A DNA stretch of 8,325 bases from Crocinitomicaceae bacterium (GCA_030833265.1 JAURHO010000069.1:1-8325); one strand, 5' to 3'; positions 1-7,194 are shown, counted from the stretch's first letter. Notes: generated from the letters alone by a model not told the origin. Numbers and translations: made by a program.

Positions 1-1
1 T

Positions 2-172
2 GTTTGGGCGAGAGGCAAGCTCGGCAAACGCCGCGCGCTCTTCTTCAGTTGTGAACGTGTGGGCCTTTTCATCGTCGCTATTGAGAATAAAATTGGCTTC
101 AATAAGCGTGGAAAAGACGGGAAACCCGTTCTTCATGTTCAATGACGCGTCAAATCTGTTGGTGTAGATTCC
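2..172 (-). other. MCM2-like (eukaryotic replicative helicase) coding fragment fused in frame to the amylase
   Basis: The last ~57 codons of the amylase frame read as a eukaryotic MCM2 segment. GIYTNRFDASLN is followed by NGFPVFSTLIEAN and then TEEEERAAFAELASRPN. From memory, the animal, plant and yeast MCM2 proteins have TGIY-NN-D--LN, NGFPVFATxIxAN and an acidic TEEEE-like helix at the same spacing, at the end of the N-terminal OB-fold and linker, just before the AAA+ core. The bacterial replicative helicase DnaB is unrelated, and Bacteroidota do not normally encode this protein. By hand count the first 60 bases are about 58% G+C and the first 150 about 50%, above most of the window. The most likely reading is an assembly chimera with DNA of a microbial eukaryote. 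A real rearrangement or transfer is much less likely. The family match is from recalled motifs, not a search. Confidence 0.75.
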
Positions 173-2041
173 TGAACTGATATTGCTAGTGTTTGGGTAA
201 CCCATAAGCGCTTCTTTATAGCCGTAAGCTAAATTTCCCCAAAGCATCATACCGTAATTGGCAAGTTGTTGCTCTTCACTGTTGTCACACCAATGTTCAA
301 GAATGACATAAGCATTGGATTTATAAGCCCAAATTTCATCGGCCATTCGCTTCAAAATATTAATGCGTTCTAAGCTGTAATTGTTGGCATTATTGACAAA
401 ACCTTTGGTATAATCAAAACGGAAACCATCTACATTATAGGTTTCAATCCAATATTTATTGACTTGGTCGATGTAATTCTGTGTTGCTGGTCGGGTATGA
501 TCGAAGTCATAGCCCCAACAATAAGGTGGATGCGGACATACGGCATTGAACCAAGGGCTATTTGCCGCTGGTCTGGCATTGGCAGCATCCCAATACATAT
601 TGACCATTGGATTTTGTCCAAATGCATGATTCAAGACCATGTCTACAATGACCGATATGCCTCTGCCATGGCAAGAGTCGACAAATTCTTTAAATTTCTC
701 AGGCGTTCCGTAATATTTATCGAGCGCCATATGAAAAGAGGGGTTATATCCCCAGCTTTCGTTGTTTTCAAACTCTCCGGGAGGCATTAGCTCAATGGCA
801 TTGATACCTAATTTACTGAGATAATCCAGTGTGTCTATTAGCGTTTGATAATTGCGTTTGGCTACAAAATCGCGGACATGCAATTCGTATATAACGAGAT
901 CTTTTTTAGCAGGGGCTGTAAAATTAGTATGAACCCAACTGTAAGGACTTGCACCCGGCTGCATAATGGTTGCAAAGCCAGAGGTCAGACCCGTCGGATA
1001 AGGGTGTGGATTCGGATAAGTTTGTGCGCTGATGTTGCCATCATTATTCGGATCCAAGATAAGCGTACTCATGGGATCAGCTAAGCGCAAGGTGCCATCA
1101 ATAAAATATTGGTAAGCGTATTTTTGACCTGGTGTCAGGCCAGAAATTTCAAGCCACCAAGTACTCATGTTGGTCGCTAAATTCATATGGTAATTTGTAG
1201 TCGGAAGCCAGTTGTTGAAGTCTCCGATAACGTAGATATGTTCTTTTTGAGGGGCAAATAATTGCAAAACAACTGTGCTGTCGTTGATGTAGTTAATGCC
1301 ATTTTTTAAACCCGAATAGGGCGGATTGATCGGGACAACGATCGGGTTGACTGTAAGATAAGTCGAGTCGATGACCTGAGTTGTACCATTGTCGCCAATA
1401 AATTCAAGCAAGTGAGTACCAGCTTGTGTTGCCGTTAACGTATAATTGAGTTGTGTTGCGTTTGTTATTGATTGTAAGACAACGCCGTCTTGTTGGAGTG
1501 TTAGTGTGGCTGCTTGATTAGAAGCTGCCTGAACTTGAAGTTGCTGATTGACATCAAGCGTGGTGCCTGCACTCGGGTGGAAAATGCTCGCAAGTAAACC
1601 GGCATTTACAGGATAAACATCATAGTAAATATCACTTCCGTCAGTGTCTCTCCCGACAACTGAACCGTTGGCCGTTCTGAATACAAAAGCCAGTTTTAAT
1701 ACGTTGGTTCCGGCCGGAAAACCATAGAACTGATCGATATCTATTGTGATGGTGTGCTTGTTGTTGCCAATGTTGGTCATGGCAACCTGAGGATCTACGG
1801 TGCCCCAGTTTCCTTGTACAAATTGCCAATTGGTAGGTGAGGTACTGGCAGAGGTAATGAGGCCTGCATGCGCGTAAATTTGACTTTGACCCACCAAAGC
1901 GGCATTGCCTTGCGTCGCATCATAAGTAATGGTTACGACGTCATTTACAGTTGGGAAAGCTGGATTAAGCTCTAAGATTTGAGCAAATCCAAAAAAGCTC
2001 ATCAATATAAAAAAGGTCGATAAAAAAAACTGATGCTTCAT
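2..2041 (-). CDS. Secreted GH13 alpha-amylase family glycoside hydrolase, 3' end missing
   Basis: Predicted extracellular enzyme cleaving alpha-1,4-glucans such as starch or glycogen. The frame is open from the ATG at 2041 to the window edge (680 codons), so it is partial. Residues 1-20 are a signal peptide ending GFA before Gln21. Residues ~21-145 form a beta-rich domain common in secreted Bacteroidota amylases. Next come a linker or Ig-like segment and a CBM48-like E-set domain (~255-325, with YVIGDFNNW at 270-278). The catalytic barrel begins near YELHVRDF (385-392). GH13 region I is VDMVLNH (466-472). Region II is GFRFDYTKGF (539-548), with nucleophile Asp543. Region III is VILEHW (579-584), with acid/base Glu582. 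Region IV, normally containing a His-Asp pair, is missing: from about residue 630 the sequence resembles eukaryotic MCM2, so genuine amylase probably ends near residue 623-629 (about 155-175). A C-terminal T9SS signal would be expected but lies outside the window. No Shine-Dalgarno is seen. The gene follows a terminator-separated starch-binding-like neighbour on the same strand. Confidence 0.93.
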   Translation of the reverse strand, partial: MKHQFFLSTFFILMSFFGFAQILELNPAFPTVNDVVTITYDATQGNAALVGQSQIYAHAGLITSASTSPTNWQFVQGNWGTVDPQVAMTNIGNNKHTITIDIDQFYGFPAGTNVLKLAFVFRTANGSVVGRDTDGSDIYYDVYPVNAGLLASIFHPSAGTTLDVNQQLQVQAASNQAATLTLQQDGVVLQSITNATQLNYTLTATQAGTHLLEFIGDNGTTQVIDSTYLTVNPIVVPINPPYSGLKNGINYINDSTVVLQLFAPQKEHIYVIGDFNNWLPTTNYHMNLATNMSTWWLEISGLTPGQKYAYQYFIDGTLRLADPMSTLILDPNNDGNISAQTYPNPHPYPTGLTSGFATIMQPGASPYSWVHTNFTAPAKKDLVIYELHVRDFVAKRNYQTLIDTLDYLSKLGINAIELMPPGEFENNESWGYNPSFHMALDKYYGTPEKFKEFVDSCHGRGISVIVDMVLNHAFGQNPMVNMYWDAANARPAANSPWFNAVCPHPPYCWGYDFDHTRPATQNYIDQVNKYWIETYNVDGFRFDYTKGFVNNANNYSLERINILKRMADEIWAYKSNAYVILEHWCDNSEEQQLANYGMMLWGNLAYGYKEALMGYPNTSNISSGIYTNRFDASLNMKNGFPVFSTLIEANFILNSDDEKAHTFTTEEERAAFAELASRPN

Positions 2042-2078
2042 GGCAAATTTTTTAATAAAAAGGGAGAACTAAAGACAA

Positions 2079-2108
2079 AAAAGCCCGGGTGTTACCACCC
2101 AGGCCTTT
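2079..2108 (-). terminator. Rho-independent terminator after the T9SS starch-binding-like gene
   Basis: On the minus strand a hairpin pairs 2096-2104 with 2083-2091 around a 4-base loop (2092-2095). There is one internal C/A mismatch (2086/2101), and the flanking A and T bases extend the pairing. It is followed on that strand by the T-rich run TTTTTTGTCTTT. It begins about 20 bases after the stop codon of the gene at 2128-3135 and ends about 40 bases before the amylase start. It should therefore end or attenuate the upstream transcript, leaving the amylase dependent on read-through or a promoter overlapping the hairpin. Confidence 0.75.
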
Positions 2109-2127
2109 AATGATTATCAAGTATAAA

Positions 2128-3135
2128 TTATTGCTTGATCAATTTACCTGTAGCAACTTTGTCGCCAGCAACTACATTGTAGATGTATGAACCAGCTTGA
2201 AGAGCCGTAGTGTTCATTTCTACTGTAGTGATTGCTGTAGTAGCAACAGTTTTAGTAGCAACTACTTTACCAGCAAGGTCAAATAATGTTACTGTAGCTG
2301 TAGCTGCGTTGTTAGCTTCGAAAGAGAAGTTTACAACATCAGATGCAGGGTTTGGAGCAACTGTAAGGTCAACGATTGCATTTTCAGCAACAGAAACACC
2401 ACATGCATCACAAGCATCCCATACATAACATACAGTACCTGGCATCAAAGCGTAAGTACGGTTAATGTTACCTCCACCATCATCAACTCCACAAGAGTCA
2501 ACAGCGATAGTGTTAGCAGCATCTGTACCTTCGTTTGCACCCCAATCACCGTTTACAAACTTGTAAAGTTGAGTAGCACCTAAAGATGCAACTGGGTAAG
2601 ATACAGTGATTGACCAGATGTTACCACCTTCGTCTGTCATTGCAGAGTTAGCGTCAGCTGGAGACCAATCTACCATTGCACCTGCAGCAACTGAACCTCC
2701 GAAAGAAGCGAAGTTACCACCAACGCGAATACCGTTTGCAGCAAGTGTGTTGTTAGCTAAGTAGTTTGTTACGTCAACTTTGTAAGTTACATCGAAAGAT
2801 GTTTGGAAACTGTAAAAACCAGTTGTACGGTTAAAGATAACCAAGTACGTACCAGCTGGTACAGGAATGTTAGGACCACCTTGTGTACCTAAACCTGATG
2901 GGAAATCAGTAGCACCCCAGTTAGTTGCCCAGTCATTGTCTTGACGGAATTTAGCTTCACCTGCAACGCAAGTAAAAATTCCAGCATAGTTCTCTCCGTC
3001 AATAGTAAGCAAGTCGATGTCTGCTGACCAATCATAAGGTGGTACTGCAGATCCGATGATCCCTACTGAAGGAAATTGCGCGTACGCAACAGCACCAAAA
3101 ACAAGCGCTGTTAATAGAGTAAAAATTCTCTTCAT
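2128..3135 (-). CDS. Secreted T9SS type A sorting-domain protein with SusE/SusF-like and carbohydrate-binding-like domains
   Basis: Predicted exported, glucan-binding-like protein of 335 residues with no visible catalytic motif. The start at 3135 is preferred over an in-frame ATG at 3174 because it places a clean signal peptide at residues 1-19 (MKRIFTLLTA..., cleaved after AYA). Residues ~24-111 resemble a SusE/SusF outer-membrane starch-binding repeat: GIIGSA, AGEAKFRQDNDWATNWG and PNIPVPAGTYLVIFN. Residues ~115-245 resemble a CBM20/48-type beta-sandwich common in Bacteroidota, with YKFVNGDWG (191-199), CGVDDGGGNINR (215-226) and a terminal cysteine cluster (236, 242, 245). Residues ~255-335 form a type A T9SS C-terminal domain with PNPASD (261-266) and final KLIKQ. 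Unlike true SusE/SusF it has no lipobox cysteine after the signal peptide, so it should be carried by T9SS to the surface or medium. Codon use is strongly biased (Asn mostly AAC, Gly mostly GGT, Ala mostly GCT/GCA), suggesting high expression. The adjacent amylase supports a starch or glycogen role; the exact ligand is inferred. Confidence 0.9.
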   Translation of the reverse strand: MKRIFTLLTALVFGAVAYAQFPSVGIIGSAVPPYDWSADIDLLTIDGENYAGIFTCVAGEAKFRQDNDWATNWGATDFPSGLGTQGGPNIPVPAGTYLVIFNRTTGFYSFQTSFDVTYKVDVTNYLANNTLAANGIRVGGNFASFGGSVAAGAMVDWSPADANSAMTDEGGNIWSITVSYPVASLGATQLYKFVNGDWGANEGTDAANTIAVDSCGVDDGGGNINRTYALMPGTVCYVWDACDACGVSVAENAIVDLTVAPNPASDVVNFSFEANNAATATVTLFDLAGKVVATKTVATTAITTVEMNTTALQAGSYIYNVVAGDKVATGKLIKQ

Positions 3136-3184
3136 AGTTAAAAAATTAAAAAGGTTAATAATACTTAGTGTCAACTTGACAATT

Positions 3185-3192
3185 CAAAAATA
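3185..3192 (-). promoter_or_regulatory. Candidate Bacteroidota -7 promoter element (TATTTTTG)
   Basis: The minus strand carries TATTTTTG, an exact match to the TAnnTTTG consensus of the Bacteroidota primary sigma factor, about 50 bases before the start of the T9SS gene. A TTTG lies further upstream at 3222-3225, but its 29-base spacing is longer than the usual 19-21, so the -33 box is weak or absent. The region is very AT-rich, so a chance match is possible. Confidence 0.4.
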
Positions 3193-3241
3193 AAAAAATA
3201 TTTCTACTTCCCATGAAAAAGCAAAAAAATTAAAGTTAAAT

Positions 3242-3270
3242 CTCGTGTTTAAAAATGTAAGCTTTACGAG
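3242..3270 (-). terminator. Weak hairpin after ispE, possible terminator
   Basis: CTCGT (3242-3246) pairs with ACGAG (3266-3270) around a long loop, starting three bases after the ispE stop codon. On the minus strand it is followed by a T-rich but interrupted stretch. The 5-bp stem and ~19-base loop make it a poor intrinsic terminator. It is the only inverted repeat I see in the 137-bp gap between ispE and the T9SS gene. Confidence 0.22.
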
Positions 3271-3272
3271 CG

Positions 3273-4076
3273 CTAAAAGATGCATTCTCCTTGGTGAATC
3301 AGGCAACGAATAACCGAATCAGGTAATATTGGTTGCTCATCAAAAAGCGCAAAAACAGAAGAGCCACTTCCTGACATCGCTGCGTAATAAGCACCAGCCT
3401 CTATTAAATTAGATTTTAATTTGGAAATTTCAGGAAACTGTTCAAATACCGAAAGTTCAAAATCATTGACGAGCGCTCGGATTCCATTTTTTTGAATTGA
3501 CTCTAGAATAGAGGGGCCATCTTGCTTTGGAACAACCTTAGCATAAGCTGCCGCTGTGGAGACATGAATGCCCGGATTGCACAATACCAGCCATTTTTTC
3601 AAGCTTAAAGGTTGGAGTTTTGTCAATTGCTCTCCCCTGCCCGTTGCCAACTGCAAACCACCTTCTATAAAAAAGGCGCAATCGCTGCCCAACTGAGCTG
3701 CAAAATCGATGAGCTGTTGTATTGAGAAACCGAGATTGAATAAGTCATTGAGGCCCACGAGTGTATAGCTTGCATCTGCAGAACCACCACCTAAGCCAGC
3801 ACCAACAGGTATTTGTTTGCGCAAATGAATCTGAACTGGTGGAAAACTGGCGTGTTTACGCAAAATTGCCACCGCTTTTTCACACAGATTTAATTGGCCG
3901 TCTGGAGGAAAGGTAATCCCTGTTTGAACAAAAGCATCTTGTTCAGCCTCATTGAGTTCTAAAATGTCGCAAAAAGGTATTTCAGCCATGATGCTTTCAA
4001 TTTCATGAAAAGCATCTGGGCGCTTCGCGAGGATGCGAAGACCTAGGTTTACTTTAGCTGGAGGAAACAAGATCAT
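3273..4076 (-). CDS. ispE: 4-diphosphocytidyl-2-C-methyl-D-erythritol kinase
   Basis: Cytoplasmic GHMP-family kinase that phosphorylates the 2-hydroxyl of CDP-methylerythritol with ATP, an intermediate step of the non-mevalonate (MEP) route to IPP and DMAPP. At 267 residues it is about the usual family length and looks complete. Visible motifs are the substrate-binding N-terminus PAKVNLGL (6-13, Lys8), the glycine-rich ATP loop PVGAGLGGGSADA (90-102), GSDCAFF (130-136) with the likely catalytic Asp132, and the C-terminal GHMP motif MSGSGSSVFALF (234-245). The ATG at 4076 puts the conserved AKVN motif right at the N-terminus, as in relatives. The gene is divergent from accA with 58 bases between the starts, so their promoters are close or overlapping. 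No other MEP genes are visible. Confidence 0.97.
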   Translation of the reverse strand: MILFPPAKVNLGLRILAKRPDAFHEIESIMAEIPFCDILELNEAEQDAFVQTGITFPPDGQLNLCEKAVAILRKHASFPPVQIHLRKQIPVGAGLGGGSADASYTLVGLNDLFNLGFSIQQLIDFAAQLGSDCAFFIEGGLQLATGRGEQLTKLQPLSLKKWLVLCNPGIHVSTAAAYAKVVPKQDGPSILESIQKNGIRALVNDFELSVFEQFPEISKLKSNLIEAGAYYAAMSGSGSSVFALFDEQPILPDSVIRCLIHQGECIF

Positions 4077-4107
4077 GCAGTAAAGATAAGCAATTGATGA
4101 AAATCCT

Positions 4108-4115
4108 TATTTTTG
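4108..4115 (+). promoter_or_regulatory. Candidate Bacteroidota -7 promoter element for accA-recG
   Basis: TATTTTTG matches TAnnTTTG exactly and ends 19 bases before the accA ATG, implying a leader of roughly a dozen bases. No TTTG is found at the normal -33 spacing. It is the same octamer as the candidate upstream of the T9SS gene. It lies in the 58-bp divergent gap, so the ispE promoter must share or overlap this sequence. Confidence 0.4.
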
Positions 4116-4134
4116 CCAATACAAATTAAGAACC

Positions 4135-5091
4135 ATGAGTACTACCTACCTGGATTTCGAAGAGCCGCTTAAAGAACTCGAAGAACAAATTGCACAAACT
4201 CGCAGCCTTGCAGATCAAACAGAAGTTGACATGCAAGACAAAATTACCGAGCTAGAGGCTGTTCTTACCCAAAAGACAAAAGAAGTATTTAGCAACCTCA
4301 CACCTTGGCAGCGCGTTCAGCTCTCTCGTCATCCAGACAGACCTTATACCCTTGCCTACATTAATGCGCTTACCGGAGGTCAGTTCCAAGAACTACACGG
4401 CGATCGCAATGTCAAAGATGACAAAGCAATGGTTGGAGGTTTTGGTCTACTCGATGGCCGAACAGTCATGTTTATTGGTCAACAAAAAGGGATCAATACC
4501 AAAATGAGACAATACCGCAATTTTGGTATGCCAAACCCTGAAGGTTATCGAAAGGCTTTGCGTCTCATGAAATTGGCTGAGAAATTCAATAAACCCATTG
4601 TCACTTTTATCGATACACCCGGAGCTTTCCCTGGTTTAGAAGCCGAAGAACGTGGGCAAGGAGAAGCCATTGCACGCAATATTTATGAAATGATGCGCCT
4701 AAAAGTGCCTGTCATTTGTGTTATTATCGGCGAAGGTGCCTCAGGAGGTGCGCTCGGAATAGGTGTTGGAGACAAAGTAGTGATGCTTGAAAACACTTGG
4801 TACTCTGTTATTTCACCAGAATCTTGTTCTTCCATTTTATGGCGTTCTTGGAATTACAAAGAAATCGCCGCATCTGCACTGAAGCTGACGTCCACTGATA
4901 TGAAACAAAATGGTTTGGTGGATGACGTCATCCAGGAGCCAAGTAATGGTGCACACCGCAACCAAGAAGCTATGTTTGAAACACTCCGTGAAAAACTATT
5001 TGGCTATCTCAAAGAACTCGACAAAAAAGCGCCAGAAAAACGCATCGAAGAGCGCATTGAAAAGTTCTGCAAAATGGGTTACTGGAAATAA
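4135..5091 (+). CDS. accA: Acetyl-CoA carboxylase carboxyltransferase subunit alpha
   Basis: Alpha subunit of the carboxyltransferase half of acetyl-CoA carboxylase. With AccD it moves the carboxyl group from carboxybiotin on AccB to acetyl-CoA, giving malonyl-CoA, the first committed step of fatty-acid synthesis in the cytoplasm. At 318 residues it has the normal length of bacterial AccA. Residues 1-50 form a charged, probably coiled-coil helix. The family motifs follow in order: HPDRPYTLAYI (66-76), HGDR (88-91), the crotonase-fold segments DTPGAFPG (160-167) and GEGASGGALGIGVGD (199-213), and YSVISPES (223-230). The sequence ends in a lysine-rich tail. No accD is nearby, as is common where acc genes are scattered. 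recG starts 6 bases after the stop, so the two are very probably cotranscribed. Confidence 0.98.
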   Translation: MSTTYLDFEEPLKELEEQIAQTRSLADQTEVDMQDKITELEAVLTQKTKEVFSNLTPWQRVQLSRHPDRPYTLAYINALTGGQFQELHGDRNVKDDKAMVGGFGLLDGRTVMFIGQQKGINTKMRQYRNFGMPNPEGYRKALRLMKLAEKFNKPIVTFIDTPGAFPGLEAEERGQGEAIARNIYEMMRLKVPVICVIIGEGASGGALGIGVGDKVVMLENTWYSVISPESCSSILWRSWNYKEIAASALKLTSTDMKQNGLVDDVIQEPSNGAHRNQEAMFETLREKLFGYLKELDKKAPEKRIEERIEKFCKMGYWK

Positions 5092-5097
5092 AATATC

Positions 5098-7194
5098 ATG
5101 AACTCCTTTTTGGCGACTCCGATTGCCTACCTGAAAGGTGTAGGCCCCCAAAAGGCGCAGATCTTACAGGAAGAGTTAGGTATTTTTACTTTCCAGGACT
5201 TATTATTTCATTTCCCTTACCGCTATCAAGACCGCACGGTCTTTAATCAGGTCTCTCTGATCAGACCCGAAGATACCTACGTGCAATTGAAAGGGCGTTT
5301 TACCCACATCCATGAATCAGGTAGTGGCAGACACAAAAAACTCCACGCCCAATTCACCGATGGCTCCGCAAGCATAGAACTCATTTGGTTTCAGGGATTT
5401 CAATGGTTGAAGTCTGGCCTAAATGTACAAGATCAATATATCGTTTTTGGGAAGCCCAAATTTTTCCAAAATCAATGGACGATTCCACACCCTGAGCTCA
5501 ATAAAGTTACGGCTGAAACTGAACTAAAGGGTTTTCAAGCCTTTTATCCCAGTACTGAAAAATGTCAGAGTAAAGGTTTGCACAGCCGTGGCTTAGCTAA
5601 ATTAATTGCGCAATTACTCGAGCAAAGCAAAGGAAAATTACCAGAAAATTTACCTGGCTATATTTGTGAAGTCATGCATCTCATGCCAAAGCCCTTAGCG
5701 CTGCAAGAAATCCATTTGCCAAGCAACGAAAACCTGTTAAAAGCAGCCAGATACCGCTTGAAATGGGAGGAATTGTTCTACCTACAACTTGAATTATTAC
5801 TCAGAAAAGGAAGCAGGGCTCGAAAACTAAGTGGTTTTCAATTTACAGAAGTAGGCGCTGCTTTCAATGAATTTTACCAAAAGCACCTGCCTTTTGAACT
5901 AACCGGTGCCCAAAAAAGGGTACTCAAAGAAATACGCAAAGATTTAGGAGTCGGGCAGCACATGAACCGCCTTTTACAGGGCGATGTAGGCAGCGGAAAA
6001 ACGCTCGTTGCTTTGCTCAGTTTATTACTTGCTATAGGAAATGGCTTACAAGGCGCCCTCATGGCCCCTACTGAAATATTAGCCAATCAGCACTTCATTG
6101 GCATACAAGAGTTACTAGCCCCAATGGAGGTCAAAGTAGCGCTATTAACAGGTTCCACTAAAAAAAGTGAACGCGTCAAAATACATGAGGCCCTCCTAAA
6201 CGGTGAAATTAACCTTTTAATTGGAACGCATGCTTTACTTGAAGACACCGTCCAATTTAAATCATTGGGGCTGGTTGTTATTGATGAACAGCATCGTTTT
6301 GGCGTTGCCCAACGGGCAAAAATGTGGCGCAAAAATAAGATTCCGCCGCATGTGCTCATCATGACCGCAACCCCTATTCCGAGAACTTTAGCCATGACTT
6401 TCTACGGCGATCTCGATGTTTCGGTTATCGACGAACTGCCACCAGGCAGAAAACCCATTCATACGATCCATAGGCGTGAAAATCACCGTCAGAAACTTCT
6501 TAGTTTCATCAAAGAACAACTCGATTTAGGCAGACAAGCCTATGTAGTTTACCCGCTCATCCAAGAATCTGAGAAACTCGATTTCAAAAACTTAGAGGTT
6601 GGTTATGAGCAAATTACCGAATTCTTCGAAGGCTCGGCTTATGCCATTAGCATGGTTCACGGCAAAATGAAACCCCAAGATAAGGATGCTGCGATGCAAG
6701 CTTTTGTTGACAAACAGACGCATATTATGGTAGCTACAACCGTGATAGAAGTGGGTGTCAATGTTCCAAATGCTTCTGTAATGGTCATTGAAAGTGCCGA
6801 GCGTTTTGGATTGTCTCAGTTGCACCAATTACGTGGCAGAGTTGGACGGGGTGCGGAGAAATCATACTGTATATTGATGACGGGTGATGGCATATCCAAA
6901 GAAGCGCAAAAAAGAATGGACACCATGGTTGCGAGCAATGATGGCTTTGTTTTGGCAGAAGTCGATCTACAACTCAGAGGCCCCGGCGATCTAATGGGGA
7001 CGCAGCAAAGTGGTGCGCTTGCGCTTAAAATTGCCGACCTCGCCCGTGACGGACAAATCGTCCAACTGGCACGAGAAAAAGCACGAGAAATACTGGACGA
7101 AGATGAAAACCTCCAGCTTGAGAAAAACAGCTACTTAAAAGAAACCATGAGGGCTGTCTTGCAAGGCAAACCAAATTGGGGACGCATCTCTTAA
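5098..7194 (+). CDS. recG: ATP-dependent DNA helicase RecG
   Basis: Superfamily 2 double-stranded DNA translocase that remodels stalled replication forks and drives branch migration of Holliday junctions during recombinational repair. It is complete at 698 residues, near the usual length. The N-terminal wedge domain starts with a helix-hairpin-helix-like LKGVGPQKA (12-20) and HFPYRYQDR (38-46), followed by an OB-fold (~60-130) that contacts the fork. The motor holds Walker A GDVGSGKT (295-302), motif II DEQH (396-399), motif III TATPIPRT (423-430) and motif VI QLRGRVGRG (577-585). The RecG-specific TRG region RGPGDLMGTQQSG (627-639) couples ATP hydrolysis to translocation. The ATG at 5098 is chosen because the conserved wedge begins right after it. 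It lies 6 bases after accA on the same strand, and its 3' end faces rpoC across a shared terminator. No frame damage is seen. Confidence 0.99.
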   Translation: MNSFLATPIAYLKGVGPQKAQILQEELGIFTFQDLLFHFPYRYQDRTVFNQVSLIRPEDTYVQLKGRFTHIHESGSGRHKKLHAQFTDGSASIELIWFQGFQWLKSGLNVQDQYIVFGKPKFFQNQWTIPHPELNKVTAETELKGFQAFYPSTEKCQSKGLHSRGLAKLIAQLLEQSKGKLPENLPGYICEVMHLMPKPLALQEIHLPSNENLLKAARYRLKWEELFYLQLELLLRKGSRARKLSGFQFTEVGAAFNEFYQKHLPFELTGAQKRVLKEIRKDLGVGQHMNRLLQGDVGSGKTLVALLSLLLAIGNGLQGALMAPTEILANQHFIGIQELLAPMEVKVALLTGSTKKSERVKIHEALLNGEINLLIGTHALLEDTVQFKSLGLVVIDEQHRFGVAQRAKMWRKNKIPPHVLIMTATPIPRTLAMTFYGDLDVSVIDELPPGRKPIHTIHRRENHRQKLLSFIKEQLDLGRQAYVVYPLIQESEKLDFKNLEVGYEQITEFFEGSAYAISMVHGKMKPQDKDAAMQAFVDKQTHIMVATTVIEVGVNVPNASVMVIESAERFGLSQLHQLRGRVGRGAEKSYCILMTGDGISKEAQKRMDTMVASNDGFVLAEVDLQLRGPGDLMGTQQSGALALKIADLARDGQIVQLAREKAREILDEDENLQLEKNSYLKETMRAVLQGKPNWGRIS

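Noticed and set aside
2..172. Genuine horizontal transfer of a eukaryotic replication gene into the amylase
   Set aside because: The segment is at the very edge, the fusion would destroy the amylase active site, and the join is at a sequence both proteins could share. A contig chimera is much simpler, so transfer is not claimed.
464..790. Plus-strand open frame of 108 codons, with another at 845-1084
   Set aside because: Both lie antisense to the GH13 catalytic domain, whose frame is continuous and carries conserved motifs. Their translations show no recognisable family features.
2210..2428. Plus-strand open frame with a hydrophobic N-terminus
   Set aside because: It is the antisense of the T9SS sorting domain. 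The hydrophobic, Ala/Val-rich look mirrors the biased codons of the real gene.
3136..3174. Thirteen-codon N-terminal extension of the T9SS protein from an upstream ATG
   Set aside because: It would place extra residues before a clean signal peptide and would overlap the probable promoter-leader region. The internal ATG at 3135 gives a standard signal sequence.
3136..3272. Small RNA or riboswitch in the 137-bp AT-rich gap
   Set aside because: Apart from one weak 5-bp hairpin next to the ispE stop and a -7-like octamer, I see no stable or recognisable RNA structure.
4910..5101. Overlapping plus-strand frame at the end of accA running into recG
   Set aside because: It is an out-of-frame, Lys/Ser-rich reading of the accA C-terminus with no independent support.
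5874..6395. Two minus-strand open frames (5874-6086 and 6087-6395), plus 6592-6828, inside recG
   Set aside because: They are shadows of the recG helicase core, which is intact with all motifs in order.
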